Of a DNA stretch of 64,000 nucleotides, positions 26,092 through 34,648 are shown piece by piece (position 1 is the first letter of the stretch; every line of letters starts with the position of its first letter). The notes under the pieces are model-generated. The model was given only the letters and a program-made list of their open reading frames with translations, did not search any database and had not been told where the DNA came from. The stretch spans positions 186,001 to 250,000 of the forward strand of contig CAVVTR010000002.1 in NCBI GenBank assembly GCA_963751245.1, given 5' to 3'. Source of the DNA: CAVVTR01 sp963751245 (GTDB taxonomy: Bacteria; Acidobacteriota; Thermoanaerobaculia; Thermoanaerobaculales; Thermoanaerobaculaceae). Made by a program: the position numbers and the translations under genes.

Positions 26092-27730
26092 ATGAGCGAG
26101 GAGATCAGCAAGGTCGCGCAGCAGGTCCTCCAGGGGCTCTCCCGGGAGGAGGACGACCGTCTCAGGGCGGAGGAGCTCGCCGGCAGGCTCGGGCTCCCCT
26201 TCGACCCGCTCACCGAGTTCCACGTGGAGGCCGACCTCTTCCGCCAGGTTCCCGTGGAGGTGATGCTCCGCTACCAGTTCATCCCGATGGAGCGGCAGGG
26301 CGACGTCGTCATGGTGGTCATGGCGGATCCCTCCAACGTGCTCGCTCTCGACGAGATCGAACTGGTGCTCGGAGCCCCCATCGAGGTGCGGGTGGGACCG
26401 CCGGGGAAGATCGCCGAGATCCTGGAGAAGTCGGAGTCCACTCAGCGCGTCCTCGACGAGGCTACCGAGGACTTCCGCATCCAGCTCGTCCAGGAGAGCG
26501 ACAACGGCGAGGAGACGCTCACCATCGACCGGATCGCGGCGGACACGTCGCCGATCATCCGCCTGGTCGACACCATCATCTTCAACGCCATCCAGCGCCG
26601 CGCCTCCGACATCCACATCGAGACCAGGGATACCGAGGTCATCATCAAGTACCGCATCGACGGGGTTCTCTACCAGGCCATGGAGCCCATCGACAAGCGG
26701 CATCACGGCACCATCATCTGCCGCATCAAGGTGATGTCGGAGCTCGACATCGCGGAGAAGCGCATCCCCCAGGACGGGCGCTTCAAGCTGCGGCTCAAGG
26801 GGCGCACCATCGATTTCCGCGTCTCCATCATGCCCACGGTCCACGGCGAGGACGTGGTCATCCGGGTCCTCGACAAGGAGTCGGTCAACAAGGAGTTCCG
26901 CAACCTCAACCTCGACATTCTCGGCTTCGACGAGGAGACCATGCGCAAGCTGCGCAAGTTCATCCGTGAGCCGTACGGGATGGTGCTGGTCACCGGCCCC
27001 ACCGGATCGGGCAAGACGACCACGCTGTACGCCTGTCTGTCGGAGATCGCCTCGGTGGAGGACAAGATCATCACCATCGAGGACCCCGTCGAGTACCAGC
27101 TCCCGGCCATCACGCAGATCCCGGTCAACGAGAAGAAGGGCCTGACCTTCGCCCGGGGGCTGCGCTCGATCCTGCGCCACGACCCCGACAAGATCATGGT
27201 CGGCGAGATCCGCGACGCGGAAACGGCCCAGATCGCCGTCCAGTCGGCCCTCACCGGCCACCTGGTGTTCACCACCGTGCACGCCAACAACGTGGTCGAC
27301 GTCCTCGGCCGCTTCCTCAACATGGACGTCGACCTCTACAACTTCGTCTCGGCCCTCAACTGCGTCCTGGCCCAGCGCCTGGTGCGGCAAGATCTGCCCG
27401 CACTGCAGGCGGCCGGTCAAGGTGTCGTCGCAGATGCTGGAGGAGTCCGGCCTCGACGCCGGACGCGCGTACGCGGGGTCGACCTTCTACGAGGGTGCCG
27501 GCTGCATCGACTGCAACGGCACCGGCTTCCTGGGGCGGACGGCGATCTCCGAGCTCATGGACCTGTCCGACAACATCCGCGCGCTGATCCTCGACAAGCG
27601 GCCCGCCGCCGAGATCAAGCGCACCGCCAAGGCCGAGGGCATGACGTTCCTCCGGGAGTCCGCGCTGGAGCGGGCCTTCGCCGGTGTGACCACGCTGCGG
27701 GAGATCAACAAGGTGACCTTCGTCGAATGA
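26092..27730 (+). pseudogene. gspE: Type II secretion ATPase GspE, one-base frameshift near 27388
   Basis: Assembly ATPase with an N-terminal N1/N2 region (FHVEADLFRQVPVEVMLRYQF), Walker A GPTGSGKTTTL (~residue 301), EDPVEYQLP, Walker B-like MVGEIRDAETAQIA and THANN-like TVHANN. After LAQRLVR the frame is lost at about 27388. Reading in the +1 frame continues KICPHC...GCIDCNGTGFLGRTAI and reaches a normal end at 27730, restoring the zinc tetracysteine. One extra base (GTGCGGCAAG instead of GTGCGCAAG) explains it. It could be a sequencing error or a recent mutation. Without the shift the product is 545 residues. The pilM ATG overlaps its stop. Confidence 0.88.
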
Positions 27731-28641
27731 ACCTGGAACTGCTCACCCGTACACCCGTGCCTCCGCACGCCTTTTCCCTGGACTCCGGGAGCCTGCTGTA
27801 CGCGCGGCTCAACCGGCAGCGGGACGCGATGGAGCGGCTCGAGCTCGAGCCCATCGGCGAGAGCTGGTCGCAGCTCGGGCCGGTGGGGCTGCTCTCCGTG
27901 GACTCCCAGCGCCTCGGCGCCGCTGTGAAGGCCGTCGTGGCCAGGCTCGACAAGCGGCCCGCCCGCGCGAGCCTGGTGGTCCCCAACGCCTGGCTGCGCA
28001 GCGTCGTCGTGGACGTGGACCTCCTGCCCCGCCATCGCGCCGAGGCCGAGGAGGTGCTGCGCTGGAGGCTCAAGAAGATCCTGCCGTGCCGCCCCGACGA
28101 GGTGCGCCTCGACTACGTCGCCGGCGGGGAGAGCGGTCGCGTCATGGTGGTCCTCGCCCTCGACCGGCCGATGACGGCGGTGGAGCAGGCGTTCGCGGCT
28201 TCGGGGGTGCAGCTGGGGCGCCTGGAGCCGGCCGTGCTGGCACTGACGCCGCTCCTGCCGGATTCCCGGGGGGCGAACCTGCTCACCGTCGTGGAGCGCG
28301 GAGCGCTGGGCCTCGTGCTGGTCGCCGACGGCCGCGTCCGGCTGATCCGCCACAAGGCGCTGCCGGCCGCCGACCAACGCGCCTCCGACTTCGTGGTGCG
28401 CGAGCTCTCGCGGACGGTGGCCCACGCCCGGGAGCAGGAGGGCATCGTGGCCGGGCTCATGGTCCAGCTCGCCTGCACGGACGACGAGCTGCGCCCCGCC
28501 GTGGAGGCCTGGTCGGCCACCGAGGCCGGCGTTGGACTGGCCCAGCTCACGGGCACGGACACCTTCGGCGTGCCGACCCAGGGCGTCGACAAGGTGAGGC
28601 TGTGGTCGCTGCTGGCGACGGCCGCCGAGGGGGTGTCGTGA
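27727..28641 (+). CDS. pilM: PilM/GspL-like cytoplasmic assembly protein
   Basis: A 304-residue actin-like (FtsA-fold) protein. Evidence is FSLDSGSLLYARL near the start, LVVPNAWLRSVVVDVDLLP, EAEEVLRWRLKKILPCRPDEVRLDY and VVLALDRPMTAVEQAFAASG, typical of PilM or the cytoplasmic part of GspL. It links the ATPase to the PilN/PilO inner-membrane pair encoded next. The ATG overlaps the gspE stop (ATGA) and the stop overlaps the pilN GTG. Because of the gspE frameshift it lies in an open frame continuous with gspE; that long fusion is not real. Confidence 0.8.
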   Translation: MNLELLTRTPVPPHAFSLDSGSLLYARLNRQRDAMERLELEPIGESWSQLGPVGLLSVDSQRLGAAVKAVVARLDKRPARASLVVPNAWLRSVVVDVDLLPRHRAEAEEVLRWRLKKILPCRPDEVRLDYVAGGESGRVMVVLALDRPMTAVEQAFAASGVQLGRLEPAVLALTPLLPDSRGANLLTVVERGALGLVLVADGRVRLIRHKALPAADQRASDFVVRELSRTVAHAREQEGIVAGLMVQLACTDDELRPAVEAWSATEAGVGLAQLTGTDTFGVPTQGVDKVRLWSLLATAAEGVS

Positions 28642-29213
28642 CGCACCGCCCGAACCTCGCCAGCCAGCCCTTCGCGAACACTCGTCCGGTGTGGGTCACC
28701 GCGGCCGCCCTCGCCGTCCTCGCGGTCCTCGCCACCACGGTCAGCGTGGTGGAGTACGTGGGCAAGCACGGCCAGGAGCAGAAGGCGGCCAGCCGCCTGA
28801 CGCAGCTCGAGGCCCGCAGGGCCGAGCTGGCTTTGGAGGTGAGCTCGGCCAACGCCAAGCTGGCACGGGTCTCCTGGAAGGCGCTGGCCAACGAGACGGC
28901 CTCGCTGGGGCAGGTGGTGGCCCATCGCAGCCTGTCGTGGACGCTGATGCTCGGCGACCTCGAACGCGTGCTGCCCTGGAACGTGCGTCTGGTGTCCATC
29001 AGCCCTGTGGTGGACTCCGAGGGCCAGGTGAGGCTGGCGCTCGCCGGGGTGGCCACGGGGCGGGAAGCGTGGCTCGACCTGCTTTCGCGGCTGCTCACGG
29101 ACAGGAGCTTCTCGAACCCCGTGCCGGTCTCGGAGGAGGCGCCCGGGGCCACCAACAGCCAGGGCCATCGCTTCCAGCTGACGGTCCGCTACTGGCCGGA
29201 GGGGAGGCCATGA
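28638..29213 (+). CDS. pilN: PilN-like inner-membrane protein
   Basis: A 191-residue bitopic protein. A short cytoplasmic N-terminus begins HRPNLASQPFANTRPVW; the NLASQPF-type motif is the PilN peptide that docks into PilM. A transmembrane segment (VTAAALAVLAVLATTVSVVEYV) is followed by a coiled coil (QKAASRLTQLEARRAELALEV) and a ferredoxin-like periplasmic domain (SWTLMLGDLERVLPWNVRLVSISP). The GTG overlaps the pilM stop. Confidence 0.83.
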   Translation: MTHRPNLASQPFANTRPVWVTAAALAVLAVLATTVSVVEYVGKHGQEQKAASRLTQLEARRAELALEVSSANAKLARVSWKALANETASLGQVVAHRSLSWTLMLGDLERVLPWNVRLVSISPVVDSEGQVRLALAGVATGREAWLDLLSRLLTDRSFSNPVPVSEEAPGATNSQGHRFQLTVRYWPEGRP

Positions 29214-29824
29214 ACTGGCGGTCGGTGTGGCTGCGCCGGTGGTGGTGGTGGGCGGTGCCCGGGACCCTGGTGCTCCTCAACGTGGTGTGGCTCGCCGGGC
29301 TGCGCAGCGCCGTCCTCGGGCGCGGCTCGCTGCTCAGCCGCCAGGTCGACAGCGCGGAGCGCGCCGTGCGCCGCCTCGAGACCCAGCGCAAGCAGCTCGG
29401 GTCGGCCCAGGAGGCCCTCGACCGCGTGCAGGCCCAGGTCGCAACCCTGCGCGAGCAGCGGCTCGCCCCCATGAAGGAGCGTCTCGTGCCGTTCCTCAAG
29501 GACCTCTACGCGCGGAGCCAGGAGGCCGGGCTGGCCCCCGACCGCATCGGCTTCACCGCCGCCCAGGAGAAGAAGTCCGACCTGGCCCACTTCACGGCGA
29601 GCTTCAGCGTGACCGGCAAGTACCAGCAGATCCGGAGGCTCGTCTACCTGCTCGAGGCGTCGCCGCAGTTCATCGTGGTGGAGCACCTGGGGCTGCGCGG
29701 CGAGGAGGAGGCCACGTCCCTGGACGTGACCGTGCAGCTGGTCGTGGGGACCTACTTCTCGGACATCGACGAGAAGATGCTGAAGGAGCTGGGGATCACG
29801 GAGGTCAAGCGTGGCGGCGCGTAA
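29210..29824 (+). CDS. pilO: PilO-like inner-membrane protein
   Basis: A 204-residue bitopic protein. A transmembrane segment near residues 14-34 (AVPGTLVLLNVVWLAG) is followed by a coiled coil (SAERAVRRLETQRKQLGSAQEALDRVQAQVATLREQ) and a periplasmic domain with FTASFSVTGKYQQIRRLVYLLEASPQFIVVEHL, characteristic of PilO/GspM. It forms heterodimers with PilN to connect platform and secretin. GGAGGGGAGG precedes the ATG, which overlaps pilN. Confidence 0.83.
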   Translation: MNWRSVWLRRWWWWAVPGTLVLLNVVWLAGLRSAVLGRGSLLSRQVDSAERAVRRLETQRKQLGSAQEALDRVQAQVATLREQRLAPMKERLVPFLKDLYARSQEAGLAPDRIGFTAAQEKKSDLAHFTASFSVTGKYQQIRRLVYLLEASPQFIVVEHLGLRGEEEATSLDVTVQLVVGTYFSDIDEKMLKELGITEVKRGGA

Positions 29825-30383
29825 GAACGATCCCCGGAAGGTGGCGGTGCTGGTCGTCCTGCTCGGCCTCCTCGTGATCGTGGTGCTGTTCCGGGTCCGC
29901 CCGGCGATCCGGGGGTCCTCGGCGGGCGCGAACACCGCGGAGCTGCACACCGGTACCTACACGGTGCCGGGGCTCGGCTCCGGGATGGACGTGGCGGCGT
30001 CGCTGCCGACGCCGGAGGCGGGACGCAACCTGTTCACCTACGGCCCGCCCCCGACGCCGACGCCGGACACCCGCCCGACGCCGACTCCGAGGCCGACGCT
30101 GCCGCCCCGGCCGCTCCCCACGGCTCCGCCCGCTGGGATCATGACGGCCGGGGGCAAGCGCCTGCCGCCCCCGCCCCGGTTCGCCATGACCTATCTCGGC
30201 TGGCTGGGACCCGACCGCCTGCCGGTGGCGGTGTTCAAGCAGGGCGAGGAGGTCCTCGCCGTGCCGGAAGGCGACACCCTCAAGGGTAGCTTCGTCATCC
30301 GCCATATCGGGCCCACCGAGGTCACCATCGGCTTCGTGGGCTACCCCGCTGACGTGACGACCAGGATTCCACTCTCGAGGTGA
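29811..30383 (+). CDS. PilP/GspC-like secretin-docking protein
   Basis: A 190-residue protein. A transmembrane anchor (VAVLVVLLGLLVIVVLF, residues 11-27) leads to a Thr-Pro repeat linker (TPTPDTRPTPTPRPTLPPRP) and a small beta domain (FAMTYLGWLGPDRLPVAVFKQGEEVLAVPEGDTLKGSFVIRHIGPTEVTIGF), which matches the homology-region fold of GspC/PilP. The domain binds the secretin N0 domain. It has a plain membrane anchor instead of the PilP lipobox, so it is closer to GspC. GTG start with GGAGG, overlapping pilO by 14 bases. Confidence 0.75.
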   Translation: MAARKNDPRKVAVLVVLLGLLVIVVLFRVRPAIRGSSAGANTAELHTGTYTVPGLGSGMDVAASLPTPEAGRNLFTYGPPPTPTPDTRPTPTPRPTLPPRPLPTAPPAGIMTAGGKRLPPPPRFAMTYLGWLGPDRLPVAVFKQGEEVLAVPEGDTLKGSFVIRHIGPTEVTIGFVGYPADVTTRIPLSR

Positions 30384-32893
30384 TCGTGAAGAAGATGCCA
30401 CGCATTGCTGTCGGTTTCGCCATACTCGTCTCGGTCCTCGCGGTGTCCTGCACGACCTACAAGGACAACCGCCGCGCCTCCGAGGCGATGAAGACGGAGA
30501 ACTGGGACGCGGCGGTCTACTACTACCTCGAGGCTCTCTCCGCGGATCCCGAGAACGCGAAGATCAAGATCGAGCTCGAGCGGGCACGGCTCAAGGCGGC
30601 CGAGAGGCACTTCCGCCAGGGCATGCGCTTCAAGGAGGCCGGGGAGCTCGAGCGCGCCATGTCGGAGCTGGAGCTGGCCGTGCAGCTGGATCCCACCCAC
30701 CAGTACGCCGAGGTGGAGCTGGGCAAGGTGCGCAAGGACCTGGCGATCCTCTCCCAGCAGGGCGGCGAGGCCAAGCTGGAGGCGATCAAGAGGGCGGCGT
30801 CGGAGATGAAGGTCAAGCCGCCCCTGCTCAACCCGGCCTCCAACGAGCCCATCACCCTCGAGTTCCGCAACCCGACGAGCGTCAAGGACATCTACAAGGC
30901 CATCGGGCAGGCGTTCGGCATCAACATCCTCTTCGACCCCAAGCTCAAGGACATCAAGCTCAGCCTGGAGCTCAAGAACGTGACGGCCCGACAGGCTCTC
31001 GAGACGGTGATGCAGGCGGCCGGGCACTTCTACAAGGTGCTGGACGAGAAGACCATCATCGTGGTCGAGGATACGCCCCAGAACCGGCGCGACTACGAGG
31101 ACCTGGTGGTCAAGACGTTCTTCCTCTCCAACGCGGACGTCAAGGACATCAACAACATGCTCCGGGCCCTCATCGACGCGCGCCGCATCGCCATCAACGA
31201 GCAGCTCAACGCCATCACGATCCGTGACACCGCGGACAAGGTGGCCATCGCCGAGCGGCTCATCAACACCAACGACAAGGCCAAGGCCGAGGTGCTGGTG
31301 GACGTGGAGCTGCTCCAGGTCGACTCGTCGAAGATCCGCGACATTGGCACGTCGTTGTCCTCCTACACCTACAACTTCTCCCTCGATCCCACCGCGGTGG
31401 GCGGCGACGCCACCAGCGGCAGGATCCCGCTGCCCAACCTCAAGGACATCACGCGCAGCATGTGGGGCATGGTGGTGCCGAACCTCACGCTGAACCTGAT
31501 CAAATCGGCGGGGGAGGCGGAGACGCTGGCCCAGCCGCAGATGCGGATCACCGAAGGAGAGAAGGGCAACCTGATCATCGGAGACAAGGTCCCCATCCCC
31601 ACCACGACCTTCAACACCTCCAACACGGTGGGCGGCAACATCGTGCCCATCACGGCGTTCCAGTACCAGGACGTCGGCATCAAGATCGACCTCGAGCCCC
31701 GGGTCCACCACAACAACGAGGTCACCCTCAAGCTCCAGGTCGAGGTCTCGGACCTCGGTGAGTACGTCGAGGTCTCGCCGGGCCAGAAGCAGCCCAAGAT
31801 CACGACCCGCAGCATCACCTCGGTGATCCGGCTCAAGGACGGCGAGACGTCCCTGCTCGCCGGACTGCTCAAGTACAACAAGCGGACGGCCCAGTCCGGC
31901 CTGCCGTGGCTGTCGGATCTCCCGGTCATCGGAGGGCTGTTCCGCGACAACAGCTCCAACCTCACCCAGACCGACCTCATCCTCACGCTGACGCCGCACA
32001 TCATCCGGAACCCGGACATCACCGAGGAGGACCTGGCGCCGATCTGGGTGGGGACCGAGAACCGCATCACCATCTTCGGCAACTCGCCGCGGGTCCGCTC
32101 CTCCTCCACGGAGAGCCCCTTCGAGACGGGCAGGGCCCAGGCCATCGGCATCAGCCCCAACGACACCCTGCCGCCGCCCCAGCCGCTCCCGGAGCGGGAG
32201 CAGGAGCAGGCCGTCGAGCCGGAGCAGCCGGCGTCCCAGGCGACCCCCCAGCCGGCGCCGCCGCCGGGGCTCACGGTTCATCCGGGCACGGGCACCTCCC
32301 TCGTCGGCCCCAAGACCTCGCCGAAGGCCGGTCCCTCGCCGACTCCGCCGCCCGCCGGGACCGACGCCCAGCTGACGGACGCCGCCGCGGCGCCCACGGA
32401 CTCCCCGGCGTCGGCCGTGTCGGCATCCGCAGCGGCGGCGGCCGCCGCGCCCTCCGCCGCGGAGCTCGCCGAACGGCAGCTCGCCCGGCTCTCCTTCTAC
32501 CCCGCGAAGATTCCGGTGATCGTGGGGGACGAGCGGCAGATCACGGTGGTGCTGGACCCCGGTGCCGCGGGTGTCATCGCCCCTCTCCACCTGGCCTACG
32601 ACCCCGCCCGGTTGAGCGTGACCCGCGTCGACGGCGGGGCCCTCCCCGGCGCCCACGGCAAGATCGACATCAAGGCCACCCAGACGGCACCGCTCGGCTG
32701 GGTCACGCTCACCTGGGACGGACGCGTCACCGGCAGCGGCGTGCTGGCGACCCTCACCGTGAAGCCCCTGGTGGCCGGTGAGATCCCCGTGATCTTCTCG
32801 GGCCCCCTGGGCGCGGTGATCTCCGAGCCGGGGACCGTGGTCTCGCTCCCCGAGGTGGCCCGGGCCGGCATGAAGGCGAGCGGCGGCCTATGA
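30380..32893 (+). CDS. gspD: Secretin lipoprotein with TPR and C-terminal cohesin-like domains (GspD-like)
   Basis: An 837-residue outer-membrane pore subunit. A lipoprotein signal ends LVSVLAVSC (Cys24). Residues ~40-115 form TPR helices (NWDAAVYYYLEALSADPENAKI). Then come an N0 (STN-like) and an N1 domain (~160-310), and the secretin domain (~335-560), including LAQPQMRITEGEKGNLIIGDKVP and VIRLKDGETSLLAGLL...LPVIGGLF. A Pro/Ala-rich linker (~600-690) leads to a cohesin-like beta domain (~705-837, FYPAKIPVIVGDERQITVVLD). Built-in TPRs may replace a PilF-type pilotin. The GTG overlaps the PilP-like stop. Confidence 0.9.
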   Translation: MIVKKMPRIAVGFAILVSVLAVSCTTYKDNRRASEAMKTENWDAAVYYYLEALSADPENAKIKIELERARLKAAERHFRQGMRFKEAGELERAMSELELAVQLDPTHQYAEVELGKVRKDLAILSQQGGEAKLEAIKRAASEMKVKPPLLNPASNEPITLEFRNPTSVKDIYKAIGQAFGINILFDPKLKDIKLSLELKNVTARQALETVMQAAGHFYKVLDEKTIIVVEDTPQNRRDYEDLVVKTFFLSNADVKDINNMLRALIDARRIAINEQLNAITIRDTADKVAIAERLINTNDKAKAEVLVDVELLQVDSSKIRDIGTSLSSYTYNFSLDPTAVGGDATSGRIPLPNLKDITRSMWGMVVPNLTLNLIKSAGEAETLAQPQMRITEGEKGNLIIGDKVPIPTTTFNTSNTVGGNIVPITAFQYQDVGIKIDLEPRVHHNNEVTLKLQVEVSDLGEYVEVSPGQKQPKITTRSITSVIRLKDGETSLLAGLLKYNKRTAQSGLPWLSDLPVIGGLFRDNSSNLTQTDLILTLTPHIIRNPDITEEDLAPIWVGTENRITIFGNSPRVRSSSTESPFETGRAQAIGISPNDTLPPPQPLPEREQEQAVEPEQPASQATPQPAPPPGLTVHPGTGTSLVGPKTSPKAGPSPTPPPAGTDAQLTDAAAAPTDSPASAVSASAAAAAAAPSAAELAERQLARLSFYPAKIPVIVGDERQITVVLDPGAAGVIAPLHLAYDPARLSVTRVDGGALPGAHGKIDIKATQTAPLGWVTLTWDGRVTGSGVLATLTVKPLVAGEIPVIFSGPLGAVISEPGTVVSLPEVARAGMKASGGL

Positions 32894-33348
32894 GCCTGCA
32901 GCGCCAGCGCGGCTTCACCCTCGCTGAGCTGGCCATGGTCTGCGCGCTCATGGCCATCCTCGCCGGGGTGGCGATGCCGACGGCGCGCTTCATGGTCAAG
33001 CGGGAGCGCGAGGCGGAGCTGCGCCTGGACCTGCGGGAGATGCGCGATGCCATCGACGAGTACAAGCGGCTGGCGGACCAGGGGATGATCCAGGTCGACC
33101 TGGGGACGGAGGGCTATCCGAAGACGCTGGAGGAGCTCGTCACCGGGGTGCAGATCGTGGGCCAGAAGACGCCGAGGAAGTTCCTGCGCAAGGTCCCGAT
33201 GGATCCCATGACCGGGAAGGTCGAGTGGGGCCTCCGTTCGTACCAGGACGAGCCCGACTCCACCACGTGGGGCGGGCAGAACGTCTACGACGTCTACTCG
33301 CTGTCGGAGGCCAAGGCCCTCGACGGCACGAAGTACAAGGACTGGTAG
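32890..33348 (+). CDS. Pseudopilin, GspG-like
   Basis: A 152-residue prepilin with a short leader ending RQRG before FTLAELAMVCALMAILAGVA (Glu at +5), the prepilin peptidase site. The C-terminus has the GspG-type region YPKTLEELVTG, RKVPMDPMTGKVEWGLRSY and a terminal YDVYSLSEAKALDGTKYKDW, reminiscent of the calcium-binding loop of major pseudopilins. Start overlaps the secretin stop (ATGA). It is one of three pseudopilins in tandem. Confidence 0.9.
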   Translation: MSLQRQRGFTLAELAMVCALMAILAGVAMPTARFMVKREREAELRLDLREMRDAIDEYKRLADQGMIQVDLGTEGYPKTLEELVTGVQIVGQKTPRKFLRKVPMDPMTGKVEWGLRSYQDEPDSTTWGGQNVYDVYSLSEAKALDGTKYKDW

Positions 33349-33350
33349 CC

Positions 33351-33830
33351 ATGACGCGACCCGAAGCTCCCGCGCGCCCCGGCGCCTTCGCGCCGCCATC
33401 CGGCGGATCGTCCGGGGATCGCCTCCGCCGGGCCTCCGCTGGGTTCACGCTCATCGAGCTCATCGTCGTGGTGGCGATCATCGGCATCCTCGCCACCATC
33501 GCGGTCCCGGCCATGAAGACCTACCCGCAGAGGGCGAGGGAGTCCGCCCTGAAGGAGGATCTCTTCACCCTTCGCTCCACAATCGACCAGTTCAAGGCCG
33601 ATCGTGGACGCTACCCCAACTCCTTGGAGGAGCTGGTCAGCATGGGGTACATCCGCTCGATCCCGCTGGACCCGGTGACGAGGCAGAAGGACTGGGTGAC
33701 GGTGCCGGCGGAGATCGACGACCAACAGGACGAGCGGGACCGGGACGCGAGCGGCGGTCAGGGCATCATCGACGTCCACTCGGGATCCGATGGAACGGCG
33801 CTGGATGGAACGAAGTACGCCGACTGGTAG
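33351..33830 (+). CDS. Pseudopilin, GspG-like, with long leader
   Basis: A 159-residue prepilin. The leader before the cleavage site (SAG, then FTLIELIVVVAIIGILATIA, Glu +5) is unusually long, about 31 residues and Pro/Gly/Arg-rich. The rest is typical: YPNSLEELVSMGYIRSIPLDPVTRQKDW and a terminal IIDVHSGSDGTALDGTKYADW, very similar to the end of the previous pseudopilin, suggesting duplication. ATG two bases after the previous stop. Confidence 0.9.
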   Translation: MTRPEAPARPGAFAPPSGGSSGDRLRRASAGFTLIELIVVVAIIGILATIAVPAMKTYPQRARESALKEDLFTLRSTIDQFKADRGRYPNSLEELVSMGYIRSIPLDPVTRQKDWVTVPAEIDDQQDERDRDASGGQGIIDVHSGSDGTALDGTKYADW

Positions 33831-34575
33831 GGGCGTGGGGACCGCCGATCCTGACGGCGCCGCGCCGGGAGGGGAAGCGGGCTTCACCATGGCGGCGCTC
33901 ATCATCATCCTCGCGGTGATGGCGATCTTCCTCACGGTGGCGGTGCAGACCGCCACGTTCCAGAAGCGCCGCGAGAACGAGGCCGAGCTCATCTTCCGGG
34001 GTAACCAGATCGTCGAGGGGGTCCGGCTCTTCCGGGCCCGCAACGGCCGCTTCCCCCTCAACTTCGAGGAGCTCGTCAAGGCCAAGCCCCGCGTGCTGCG
34101 CAGGGCGTGGAAGGATCCCATCACCGGCAAGGCCGACTGGGTCCCGGTGTTCCTCGGGCAGGGCGGGCAGAACCTGGCGGGGGGACGGGGCGGTGCGGCA
34201 GGGCAGGCACCGGCGCGCGGGGGGTTCGGCACCACCGGGCGGCTGTCGCCGACCCCCACGACGGGAGGCTCGAGCCCCTTCGGCGCCTCGGGTCCCAACC
34301 AGCCGGGGCAGGAACCGTCCACCGAGGCGAAGGGGCCGATGATCGGCGTCCACTCGCGCTCGTGCGCGGACTCCATCAAGGTGGTGGACGGCCGGACGCG
34401 GTACTGCGACTGGAAGTTCGTGTTCGATCCCACCAAGCTGGGCGGCGGCACGACGCCCGCGGGCGGCACCACGCCGGGGGGCGGCACGACACCCGGTGGC
34501 GGCACCACCACGCCCACGCCGCCTCCGGGAGGGGTCACACCGCCACCGCCGTCGTCGAGGCCGGACGGACACTGA
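33790..34575 (+). CDS. Atypical pseudopilin lacking Glu+5, with Gly/Thr/Pro-rich tail
   Basis: A 261-residue protein. A ~30-residue leader ends GEAG before FTMAALIIILAVMAIFLTVAV; position +5 is Ala, not Glu, as in minor pseudopilins of GspK type. The pilin part continues with IFRGNQIVEGVRLFRARNGRFPLNFEELVKAKPR and KDPITGKADWVPVF. The C-terminal third is low complexity, including repeated GGTTP units (34440-34510). Two cysteines (SCADS, RYCDW) may form a disulfide. It overlaps the previous gene by 41 bases. ATG 33805 is an alternative start. Confidence 0.75.
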   Translation: MERRWMERSTPTGRGVGTADPDGAAPGGEAGFTMAALIIILAVMAIFLTVAVQTATFQKRRENEAELIFRGNQIVEGVRLFRARNGRFPLNFEELVKAKPRVLRRAWKDPITGKADWVPVFLGQGGQNLAGGRGGAAGQAPARGGFGTTGRLSPTPTTGGSSPFGASGPNQPGQEPSTEAKGPMIGVHSRSCADSIKVVDGRTRYCDWKFVFDPTKLGGGTTPAGGTTPGGGTTPGGGTTTPTPPPGGVTPPPPSSRPDGH

Positions 34576-34648
34576 GCGGACGTTCCCGGGCCGCGGCCGC
34601 TCCCGCCGCGCTGCCCCGGCCGCGGCGAGGCTGGTACACTGCGCACCC

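Noticed and set aside
26092..28641. Single 849-residue open frame suggesting a GspE-PilM fusion protein
   Set aside because: Residues after LAQRLVR are out of frame with GspE; the +1 frame restores the conserved tetracysteine and a normal stop at 27730, and pilM has its own ATG at 27727.
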